Shown in pieces: positions 1-5,761 of a DNA stretch of 10,948 nucleotides. Below the pieces are notes generated by a model. That model was not told the DNA's origin. It did no database searches and saw only the letters and a program-made list of their open reading frames with translations. Source of the stretch: Acidobacteriota bacterium (GTDB taxonomy: Bacteria; Acidobacteriota; Terriglobia; UBA7540). Made by a program: the position numbers and the translations under genes. The stretch's first letter is position 1. Each line of letters begins with the position of its first letter. The DNA lies in NCBI GenBank assembly GCA_021786455.1, contig JAJYNF010000262.1:1-10948 (forward strand). The letters run 5' to 3'.

Positions 1-1092
1 GGTCTGCTTCGGAGTCGGGGTAAGGGTCCGGCTGCCGCTGGTCTCTACGGTTCCGATGGGATCAATGCTCACCGTCTGAGCGTTGGTGGTGGACCAAGTC
101 AGCGTGGCCGAACCTTGCTCAACCACTTTATTCCCAATCTTGTGATATCGAACCTCGCTCGGCTCGATGGAAATAGAAGCTTGAATCGCCGTATTGACGT
201 CCACCGTGGCGCTGGATTTAACGATGCCGCCGGGACCGGATGCAGTGAAATCATAGGTCGTGGTTTCCTTGGGCGAAACCGACTGATTGCCCGATGTCGC
301 CACCTGGCCGATGTTGCTGATCTCAGTGCCGACCGCGTTGCTGGAAGACCAAGTTAGCTGACTAGACTCCCCGCAGTTGACGCTGGTGGGGCTGGCGGAG
401 AACTGCGCCTTAACCGGAGCAACTGCAACCGTCGCGCTGGCAAAACCCGCCTTGAAGCGCGGCAGGGAGCTCACTCGCTTGCCTTCCGACCAGGACTGCG
501 TGGTGGTCGAGCCATTGTGATTCACATGCACAATGGTCATTTCGTTGGGATGGACCGTCACATCCCCAGACCAGATGGTTTGCCCCCACCACGTGATGGT
601 CATGTGTTGAGTGCCGGGCGGCATGACAAGCTGCTCCTTGCCGGTAAGAAACTCGTGGTCGAACTCATCCACGTGCCCGACAAAATACGCGGGGGTATCG
701 CCGTTCATGAGTACCGCAGCGTGCGGCGGGGCGCCTTTAATCTCAATTGCGCCCCAAGGAGGAGAAACGGGACCGCCCTGGCGCTGTAAATCCACTTTCA
801 GGTTCGTGACCTTGCCCGCTCGAAGGTCCACCTTTTGGGTGACTGTTTTGAAGCCGTAGTTGTGAACGGAAACGGTGTGCTCTCCCGGTGAAAGCCAGAT
901 CGTGCACAAATGAGCCATGGTGCAGTTCCCTTCCTTTAGGGCTGCGCCATCTACAAAGACATAAGCTTGCGGCGGACTCACGCGAATCCTCAGTTTACCT
1001 TGGCGGCCGCGGGAATAAGCCGATGGAACGCCGCCGAGCAAAAGCAGGAACGCGAGGCCGAGAAGGAACGATGAGCTGTGTCGCGAAATCAT
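1..1092 (-). CDS. Secreted PEGA-domain / Ig-like repeat protein, 3' end beyond the window
   Basis: The frame is open for 364 codons from ATG at 1092 to the left edge, so the C-terminus is missing. Residues 1-27 look like a Sec signal peptide: a short basic start, a Leu-rich core (about 9-20) and a small-residue end. Residues 33-104 match a PEGA domain (VFVDG, then LSPGEHTV, then a Gly-Phe turn). Residues 113-192 look like a second, diverged PEGA-like unit. From about 228 come two tandem Ig-like units, each with an S-x-LTWS core and a late threonine-rich strand; the second is cut by the edge. C57 and C63 flank a PEGA loop and could form a disulfide. A strong Shine-Dalgarno (GGGAGG, 1101-1106) lies 8 nt before the ATG. 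The protein is probably a cell-envelope or extracellular structural/binding protein. In Acidobacteriota such Ig-like units often precede an OmpA domain, but that part is not visible here. Substrate and role are unknown. Confidence 0.85.
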   Translation of the reverse strand, partial: MISRHSSSFLLGLAFLLLLGGVPSAYSRGRQGKLRIRVSPPQAYVFVDGAALKEGNCTMAHLCTIWLSPGEHTVSVHNYGFKTVTQKVDLRAGKVTNLKVDLQRQGGPVSPPWGAIEIKGAPPHAAVLMNGDTPAYFVGHVDEFDHEFLTGKEQLVMPPGTQHMTITWWGQTIWSGDVTVHPNEMTIVHVNHNGSTTTQSWSEGKRVSSLPRFKAGFASATVAVAPVKAQFSASPTSVNCGESSQLTWSSSNAVGTEISNIGQVATSGNQSVSPKETTTYDFTASGPGGIVKSSATVDVNTAIQASISIEPSEVRYHKIGNKVVEQGSATLTWSTTNAQTVSIDPIGTVETSGSRTLTPTPKQT

Positions 1093-1122
1093 TCGAACTA
1101 CCTCCCTCAATCTTTGGTTCTA

Positions 1123-1132
1123 GCAAGCTTGC
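1123..1132. repeat. Perfect 10-bp palindrome GCAAGCTTGC in the PEGA-gene leader
   Basis: GCAAGCTTGC is fully self-complementary and lies about 30 nt upstream of the PEGA-gene start codon. A near-identical site is centred 53 bp away at 1175-1187. It may be an operator half of a pair or a small leader hairpin; no regulator is identified. Confidence 0.5.
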
Positions 1133-1174
1133 AGGTTACGCATTGACTAAAAAAGGATTCCCCAGTTTCCAGAT

Positions 1175-1187
1175 TGCAAGCTTAGCA
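1175..1187. repeat. Imperfect palindrome TGCAAGCTTAGCA over the PEGA-gene -10 box
   Basis: TGC-AAGCTT-A-GCA is a dyad with one inserted base and shares the GCAAGCTT core with the site at 1123-1132. It covers the proposed -10 box at 1179-1184, the position expected of a repressor site. The functional reading is inference. Confidence 0.4.
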
Positions 1188-1207
1188 AGACGTTTGCCAC
1201 ATGTCAA
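1179..1207 (-). promoter_or_regulatory. Candidate sigma70-type promoter of the PEGA/Ig-like gene
   Basis: On the minus strand a perfect TTGACA (1202-1207) is followed after exactly 17 nt by TAAGCT (1179-1184), which keeps the TA....T positions of the -10 box. This predicts a start near 1172 and a leader of about 80 nt. A perfect TATAAT (1215-1220) lies just upstream but has no good -35 box at 17 nt (CCCCAA), so it is the weaker option. The assignment is by eye only. Confidence 0.45.
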
Positions 1208-1243
1208 ACAGGATATTATACCTAAAAGTTGCAACTCTTGGGG

Positions 1244-1262
1244 AAAAACTGCGCGGCCGCAG
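1244..1262 (-). terminator. Probable intrinsic terminator of the glycosyltransferase gene
   Basis: Read on the minus strand, CTGCG-GCCG-CGCAG (1262 down to 1249) folds into a 5-bp GC-rich stem with a 4-nt loop. It is followed directly by TTTTT (1248-1244) and lies about 77 nt past the stop codon of the upstream minus-strand gene. The stem is short, so efficiency is uncertain. It separates the glycosyltransferase transcript from the PEGA-gene promoter just downstream. Confidence 0.5.
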
Positions 1263-1338
1263 GATGCAATTTTTACATCATTTAACCCCATTTTGCTTTG
1301 CAGGGTGCTTCGTCGCTTGGCGCGGCAGTGGAGCAAGC

Positions 1339-2517
1339 TCAAACTGGTGGATGGGGATACATCCGATCCTTCCACCGGACTCCTGGCCCCGCCAACGTAA
1401 GAATTGCGGAGGTCACTACGGCAGCGGAGTAGAATAGCGTTGCCAAGGGTAACGCAAAAGCATAGAGCGGCGAAAGTCCTAAGAAAGCGACTAGCGGCGC
1501 ATAAACGAGCAAGCTGACACCAGCGGTCGCGGCGGCCAAAAGAAAGGGCGGATCGTGGCGGAGCGGAGTCCCGTGGTTGAAAGCGCTTAAAAGCAATCCC
1601 AGCAAGGTAACCCAGGGCAAAACAGCTCCCCCCAAGCCCAGAACCAGTCCCACCACGGTGTTGCGGACCGAGAAGCCGGTCCCCTCAAAGGCCGTGCGGG
1701 CTAGGCCCTCAAACATTTCGCGCCAGTTGTCGTACATCCGAGTGCGAAAGAGGTCTCGACCCACGGCCAGATGAATGGCACGGCCACTTCGTTTGAACAT
1801 CTGGGCCATGCGGAGGTCTTCAACCAGCGCGCCGCGCAATTGCTCATAGCCGCCGAGCGCACGCAGGTCGTCGCGACGCATGAGCAGGAACGCTCCCACC
1901 CCAAGCGCGCAGCGGGAGTCCGGCCGGTTGACGAGCCGCAGAGGGAAGGCCAGCGCCAGGAGGAATGAGAAAACGGGAAGCACGGCCCTCTCCGCGAAAC
2001 AGCCGAAATCCAATTGGGGGGCGATCGAAACCAGGCTTGCGCCGGTCTGGTTGGCCAGCGAGATGGCCAGGCGAAGCAGGGCAGGATGCAGGACGACGTC
2101 AGCATCGGTAGCCAACAACCAGTCGCCGGCCGAGGCTTTTTCTGCCAAGCTAAGGGCGTGGACTTTACCGCGCCACCCGGGCGGAAGCTCGTGGTTGTGG
2201 ATGACCTGCAGGCGGCCGCGAGCCTGGTAAGAGCCGGCGAAAGCGTCGGCGATCGCGGGCGTGGAATCGGTGGAATCGTCGTCCACCAAAATGATCTCAT
2301 ACTCTGGATAGTCCAGCTTGAGAAGGGAAGTGAGCGTCGCTGGCAGGGTCTTCTCTTCATTGCGCGCTGCAACAAGGATCGAAACCCGAGGCGCCGGATT
2401 GGGCATGGGCAGCGAAGTGCCCGGGCGTAACACTCTGACGCCCCGGGCATTCCAATAAAGGAAGGCCCCTGCCGCCAGCCACCCGCACAACACGAGAATG
2501 AGGATGAGTTGGAGCAT
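1339..2517 (-). CDS. Membrane-anchored family 2 glycosyltransferase (HpnB/CrtQ-like)
   Basis: This 392-residue protein should transfer a sugar from an activated nucleotide donor to an acceptor at the membrane. One membrane segment lies at about 3-22. A GT-A domain follows: VSILVAARNEE (45-55), the DDD nucleotide/metal triplet at 79-81, the second Asp motif TDAD (137-140) and the likely catalytic base in LVED (231-234). Three or four hydrophobic segments span about 285-375, and the tail has R-W-K-D-R (380-384), a form of the RxxRW-like end seen in this clan. The order and the PPGWRGK motif (112-118) resemble hopanoid-associated HpnB and carotenoid CrtQ transferases. No hopanoid or carotenoid genes lie nearby, so the acceptor is unknown. 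ATG at 2517 has only a weak AGAAGGG, about 16 nt upstream. It is divergently transcribed from the MarR gene. Confidence 0.88.
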   Translation of the reverse strand: MLQLILILVLCGWLAAGAFLYWNARGVRVLRPGTSLPMPNPAPRVSILVAARNEEKTLPATLTSLLKLDYPEYEIILVDDDSTDSTPAIADAFAGSYQARGRLQVIHNHELPPGWRGKVHALSLAEKASAGDWLLATDADVVLHPALLRLAISLANQTGASLVSIAPQLDFGCFAERAVLPVFSFLLALAFPLRLVNRPDSRCALGVGAFLLMRRDDLRALGGYEQLRGALVEDLRMAQMFKRSGRAIHLAVGRDLFRTRMYDNWREMFEGLARTAFEGTGFSVRNTVVGLVLGLGGAVLPWVTLLGLLLSAFNHGTPLRHDPPFLLAAATAGVSLLVYAPLVAFLGLSPLYAFALPLATLFYSAAVVTSAILTLAGPGVRWKDRMYPHPPV

Positions 2518-2534
2518 AGGCGATCATCAAACCC

Positions 2535-2549
2535 TTCTAAAGTATAGAA
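2535..2549. repeat. 15-bp inverted repeat over the glycosyltransferase -10 box (operator candidate)
   Basis: TTCTA (2535-2539) and TAGAA (2545-2549) form an inverted repeat with 5 bp between arms, centred in the divergent promoter region and covering the proposed minus-strand -10 box. MarR dimers bind short dyads of about this size, and a MarR gene starts 100 bp away. Binding is inference. Confidence 0.35.
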
Positions 2550-2569
2550 AGTTGACGCCCCGGCTACAA
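2541..2569 (-). promoter_or_regulatory. Candidate promoter of the glycosyltransferase gene
   Basis: On the minus strand TTGTAG (2564-2569) precedes TATACT (2541-2546) with exactly 17 nt between them. The -10 box matches 5 of 6 consensus positions, the -35 box only 3 of 6. The transcript would start near 2534, giving a leader of about 17 nt. A TTCTA-N5-TAGAA dyad overlaps the -10 box. Confidence 0.4.
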
Positions 2570-2624
2570 GGGGAAAACCTCATTCGTCCCTCCCTTGCCC
2601 TCGCAACCCAAACGGAGAAATTCA

Positions 2625-2637
2625 ATCGCACTGTGAT
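2625..2637. repeat. Imperfect dyad ATCGCA-C-TGTGAT at the MarR promoter (operator candidate)
   Basis: The two 6-bp arms match at 5 of 6 positions around a single central base. The dyad covers the region just upstream of and into the extended -10 box of the MarR gene, where an autorepressor would be expected to bind. It does not resemble the TTCTA dyad at the other promoter. Confidence 0.3.
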
Positions 2638-2642
2638 ATAAT
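2634..2642 (+). promoter_or_regulatory. Extended -10 promoter of the MarR gene, probably leaderless
   Basis: TGA-TATAAT combines a perfect -10 box (2637-2642) with the TG of an extended -10 element (2634-2635). No -35 box is visible at the right distance (GGAGAA at 2614-2619). Seven bases separate the box from ATG at 2650, so transcription should begin at or next to the start codon. No Shine-Dalgarno precedes that ATG. Confidence 0.5.
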
Positions 2643-2649
2643 AAGCGCC

Positions 2650-3108
2650 ATGGCAGAGGTATCGGCAGCCTCTCGAGGAAGGAAGAGTTTGGCGGCGGCT
2701 GTTCAGCGGTTGGCGCAGTTTCGGTATGAGCTTCGGCGCTTCCTGCGATTCAGCGAGCAAGCGGCTAGAGCCGAGGGTTTGACGCCGCAGCAGCACCAGC
2801 TCCTCCTCGGGGTCGCGGGTTTCACGGGCCGCAGACGGGCTACCATCTCCGAGCTGGCTGAGTTCCTGCAGGAGCGTCACAACGCAGTGGTCGGCCTGGT
2901 GCAGCGCGCCGAGCGCCGCGGCCTGGTCCAGAAAATCATTCGAAGCGGAGATCACCGCTTCGTCCAGGTTCGCTTGACCGTCAAAGGCCAACGCCTCCTC
3001 AACAAGCTGACCCGGGCTCACTTGGCCCACCTCGGCAATCGCCATGGGCCCCGTTGGGTGGACCTTGGTCTTGGCAGATCGTCCGATGAGCGCAGCAAAA
3101 GTGCCTAG
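2650..3108 (+). CDS. MarR-family winged-helix transcriptional regulator
   Basis: This 152-residue protein has the size and order of a MarR regulator: an N-terminal dimerisation helix region (about 12-55), a helix-turn-helix at about 64-94 (ATISELAEFLQ, then AVVGLVQRAERRGLV) and a wing at 95-112 with the family DxRxxxVxLT pattern (DHRFVQVRLT). The short C-terminal part after 125 is Gly/Arg-rich and less helical than usual. MarR proteins are dimeric repressors released by small ligands; no ligand can be read here. The ATG at 2650 sits 7 nt after an extended -10 box and has no Shine-Dalgarno, suggesting leaderless translation. The 3' end overlaps the ClC gene by about 23 nt, so the two are probably one transcription unit. 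It likely regulates itself and the transporter, and possibly the divergent glycosyltransferase. Confidence 0.88.
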   Translation: MAEVSAASRGRKSLAAAVQRLAQFRYELRRFLRFSEQAARAEGLTPQQHQLLLGVAGFTGRRRATISELAEFLQERHNAVVGLVQRAERRGLVQKIIRSGDHRFVQVRLTVKGQRLLNKLTRAHLAHLGNRHGPRWVDLGLGRSSDERSKSA

Positions 3109-4882
3109 GCGACGTCTGAGGATTCTCAATTACTCCGGCCTCCAGAGGTACAGGGAACTTCTCAAAAAGGGGGCTGCGGCCAATTACTCGCGCGACCTTT
3201 ACAAATGGCTGCTCATCTCTCCTTTGATTGGGGTCACCGTAGGGCTGGTCGTGACCGGCATTACGGTCATCATCTTGGGCAAACTATGGGCTCCTTTGCT
3301 CCAATTTGTCCTGCGGCGCCATTGGGCGATTGTCCCGGTTGTCTTGCTCGGCTTCGTGGCCGCGGGGCTGATTATGCAGTTTTTCACTCCCAACCCCAAC
3401 GAGCACTCTACAGAAGAAATTGTCCGTTCTTATCACGAATATCAGGGCGACATTCAGATGCGCCCGTTCGTCTTTAAGCTGTTGGGGGCGATTGCGACGG
3501 TGGGATTTGGCGGGAGCGCCGCGCTCGAAGGGCCCAGCATTTATGCCGGGGGCGCATTGGGTTCCTGGCTGTGGGCCAAGCTCCGGAGGTTCGGCGTTGA
3601 GCCGCGGGATCGCCGCATCATGCTCATTAGTGGAGCGGCGGCTGGCATGGGCGCGGTGTTTCGTGCGCCCCTGACGGGACTGGTTTTTGCCATCGAAATG
3701 CCGTACAAGGATGACTTGGCGCACGAAGCCGTCTTACCCTCGCTGATCTCCTCGGTCGTGGCGTATGCCACTCTGGCGGCATTTGTCGGCTCGAAGACGT
3801 TGTTCAACTTCCCCAGCCAAACCTCCTATACTCGGGAAGATTTGCTCTGGTCGGCAGGGCTGGGATTGGCGTGCGGCCTGGTGACGATGATTTTCGTCAC
3901 CCTATATCGTCGAGCGCGAGACCTGGCAATTCACGCCCGCGTGCCCCACTGGAGCAAATTGGCGGTAGGCGGTCTGCTGACGGGGCTGTGTGGCTGGGCT
4001 TTCGTCAGCCTCTATCCCGGCTCATTGATTCCTCTCGGCCCGAATTATGAAGCTGTTGGAGAGATGCTGTCGCGCCACCACTCGACGGGGGAACTTGCCG
4101 CTTTTGGCATGCTCAAACTGGCCGCAACCCTGTTCTCGCTCGGGTCGGGAGGAGTCAGCGCCATGTTCGTGCCGTTGTTCCTCACGGGCGGCTCTTTAGG
4201 CGTAGCGTTCGCACAATCTATGGCGCACAGTTCCTCCCTGGACCTATACGCTGCCGTGGGCATGGCAGCGTTTCTAGCCGCCGGGTACAAGGCTCCGCTG
4301 ACCGCCGTGGTCTTCGTGGCCGAGGCCACCGGGGGTCATTCCTTTATCATTCCCAGTCTGATCGGCGCTGCCGTCGCCTACGCCGTTTCCGGTGAAGCTT
4401 CCGCTTCCGAAGCGCAGCGGCTGCACGAGAGCGTCAAGGTACAGGAGCTGACCGGCATTTCGGTGCGGGATGTCATGCAACGCGACGTTGTTTGCGTTCC
4501 GGCATCCTCGACGCTGCGTGAATTCGCGGACCGCGTGGTAGCCCATCACCCACACAGCGCCTTTCCCGTATGCCAGGATGGCGAGATGATCGGCACGGTT
4601 TCGGTGTGGTCGTTAGGCAAGTTTCCGCCCGCCAAATGGCCCGAAACGGCTCTTCGGAACGTCGCAGACCCGGACGTCATCAAAGTGGGCCCTGACTGCG
4701 ACCTGATGGAGGCGCTTCGATTACTCACCGGGCAAAAGCACCGCCAGCTCCTTTTGGTGGTCTCGCCGGCGGGAGAGCTGCAAGGCGTCGTCACCAAAAC
4801 GGACATCCTCCGCGCACTCAGCGCGGCGGGTGAGGATCGAAAACCCTCTGCGGTTTCTATCCAAGCGGACACTACTTCCTGA
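3086..4882 (+). CDS. ClC-family chloride transporter with C-terminal CBS pair
   Basis: From ATG at 3086 the protein has 598 residues. A ClC membrane core (about 43-435) is followed by two CBS domains (about 458-510 and 525-577), which in the family bind adenine nucleotides and adjust transport. Visible motifs: ALEGP with the external gating glutamate (E148); the PLTGLVFAIEMP stretch with E204, aligning with the internal proton glutamate of H+/Cl- exchangers; and GGVSAMFVP (355-363), a version of the GxFxP motif. Both glutamates suggest a proton-coupled antiporter. The usual GSGIP selectivity motif appears as HSTEE, and the central tyrosine position reads His (about 418). An upstream in-frame ATG at 3044 would overlap MarR by 65 nt; 3086 gives a smaller overlap, but neither has a clear Shine-Dalgarno, so reinitiation after MarR is likely. 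Function as an anion transporter is firm; ion specificity and mechanism are inferred. Confidence 0.92.
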   Translation: MSAAKVPRRRLRILNYSGLQRYRELLKKGAAANYSRDLYKWLLISPLIGVTVGLVVTGITVIILGKLWAPLLQFVLRRHWAIVPVVLLGFVAAGLIMQFFTPNPNEHSTEEIVRSYHEYQGDIQMRPFVFKLLGAIATVGFGGSAALEGPSIYAGGALGSWLWAKLRRFGVEPRDRRIMLISGAAAGMGAVFRAPLTGLVFAIEMPYKDDLAHEAVLPSLISSVVAYATLAAFVGSKTLFNFPSQTSYTREDLLWSAGLGLACGLVTMIFVTLYRRARDLAIHARVPHWSKLAVGGLLTGLCGWAFVSLYPGSLIPLGPNYEAVGEMLSRHHSTGELAAFGMLKLAATLFSLGSGGVSAMFVPLFLTGGSLGVAFAQSMAHSSSLDLYAAVGMAAFLAAGYKAPLTAVVFVAEATGGHSFIIPSLIGAAVAYAVSGEASASEAQRLHESVKVQELTGISVRDVMQRDVVCVPASSTLREFADRVVAHHPHSAFPVCQDGEMIGTVSVWSLGKFPPAKWPETALRNVADPDVIKVGPDCDLMEALRLLTGQKHRQLLLVVSPAGELQGVVTKTDILRALSAAGEDRKPSAVSIQADTTS

Positions 4883-4961
4883 GCGGTGAAGCCTTGCCGG
4901 TTCCTTGCTAATTGCAACCAGTTGACATAAGCTTTGGGCGCAGGCGCAGTACCCCTTATCT

Positions 4962-4970
4962 TGATAGAAT
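4962..4970 (+). promoter_or_regulatory. Possible internal extended -10 promoter before the MBL gene
   Basis: TGA-TAGAAT has the TG extension and 5 of 6 -10 positions, and closely resembles the TGA-TATAAT box of the MarR gene. It lies 5 nt before the preferred GTG start. A perfect TTGACA at 4922-4927 is too far away (37 nt) to be its -35 box. The 93-nt gap after the ClC stop otherwise holds no strong hairpin. Confidence 0.25.
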
Positions 4971-4975
4971 GGAAA

Positions 4976-5761
4976 GTGAGGCTCGCGCGGCGAAGCCGAA
5001 AGGCGGGAGAACTGCTTAAGGTCAAGGCGCTTTTAACAGGGAATTGGCGAGGCGCGACGGCGGCGCTCATCACCGATGGCCGACACCACATGGTGGTGGA
5101 CTCCGGTATGCCGCATGAGGCGCAACTGCTGATCACGGCACTCGACCGCGAGGGCCTCAAGCCGGAAGACATTCGCGGGGTTATCAATACCCACTTTCAC
5201 GTGGATCATGTGCTCAACAATTCTCTCTTTCCCCGAAGCCTCATTTATGCCCCGCAGGAGTCCTATGATTGGTGTCGCTCGCTTTACGCCGACTTGCAAA
5301 ATGAAACGGGTTGGGAGAAGCTAACGCTCAAATACTACCCGGAAACCGGCGACTACAAGCAGGCGGCGGGACTGATGGCTCAGTTGCGGAAGCTGGCTCT
5401 GCGGTGGTGGGACCCTCGTCGGCTAGGCGATCGTTCGCAATACCGGTGGCTTGAAACCAGCCCCCTGCCCGAGGGACTGGAAGCGATTTTCACTTCCGGC
5501 CATGTGCCCGGCCATGCCTCCATCGTGGTGCGGGACGGCGGACCCCTGACGATTATTGCCGGCGACACCCTGCTGAACCGCGAAGAGGACGCCCAGATAC
5601 TCACCATGATTCCCCATAACCGCGCGCAATCCATCAAGGATCGCGCTCGTTTGCTGGCTCTCGGTGGCCGCATCCTGCCCGGCCACGGAGAGGAATTTGT
5701 CGCCCCTGCCGCCCCGCCGGACGGCGGTGAAGAGAGTGGCGAGCGCCTGAAAGACCCATGA
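4976..5761 (+). CDS. MBL-fold metallo-hydrolase
   Basis: Numbered from GTG at 4976 (261 residues), the protein carries a complete metallo-beta-lactamase metal site: the HxHxDH motif THFHVDH (H73, H75, D77, H78), H180 in GHVPGH, the bridging Asp D197 in AGDT and H237 in LPGHG. It should therefore bind two metal ions, normally zinc, and hydrolyse an ester, thioester, lactone or similar bond. The substrate cannot be read. The THFHVDH...NNSLFP region recalls MBLAC1- and lactonase-like members. No signal peptide is seen, so it is probably cytoplasmic. The start is uncertain: no ATG fits, TTG at 4934 would add 14 residues, and the natural core begins near LKVKAL about 14 residues in. The stop overlaps the permease start in ATGA, implying translational coupling. 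It lies 93 nt after the ClC gene on the same strand. Confidence 0.88.
   Translation: MRLARRSRKAGELLKVKALLTGNWRGATAALITDGRHHMVVDSGMPHEAQLLITALDREGLKPEDIRGVINTHFHVDHVLNNSLFPRSLIYAPQESYDWCRSLYADLQNETGWEKLTLKYYPETGDYKQAAGLMAQLRKLALRWWDPRRLGDRSQYRWLETSPLPEGLEAIFTSGHVPGHASIVVRDGGPLTIIAGDTLLNREEDAQILTMIPHNRAQSIKDRARLLALGGRILPGHGEEFVAPAAPPDGGEESGERLKDP

Noticed and set aside
888..1400. Long plus-strand frame (170 codons) over the PEGA-gene 5' end and the intergenic gap
   Set aside because: It has no ribosome site and no recognisable domain, and it lies opposite a gene with a signal peptide and a strong Shine-Dalgarno.
1701..2450. 249-codon minus-strand frame inside the glycosyltransferase gene
   Set aside because: It is the same strand in another frame, with a Trp/Arg/Pro-rich composition typical of a shadow, while the other frame has complete GT2 motifs.
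2527..3129. 200-codon minus-strand frame opposite the MarR gene
   Set aside because: It has no domain and would span the divergent promoter region; the plus-strand frame is a clear winged-helix regulator.
4922..4950. Perfect TTGACA as -35 box for the MBL gene
   Set aside because: The hexamer 17 nt downstream is CGCAGT and neighbouring spacings are no better, so it lacks a usable -10 box.
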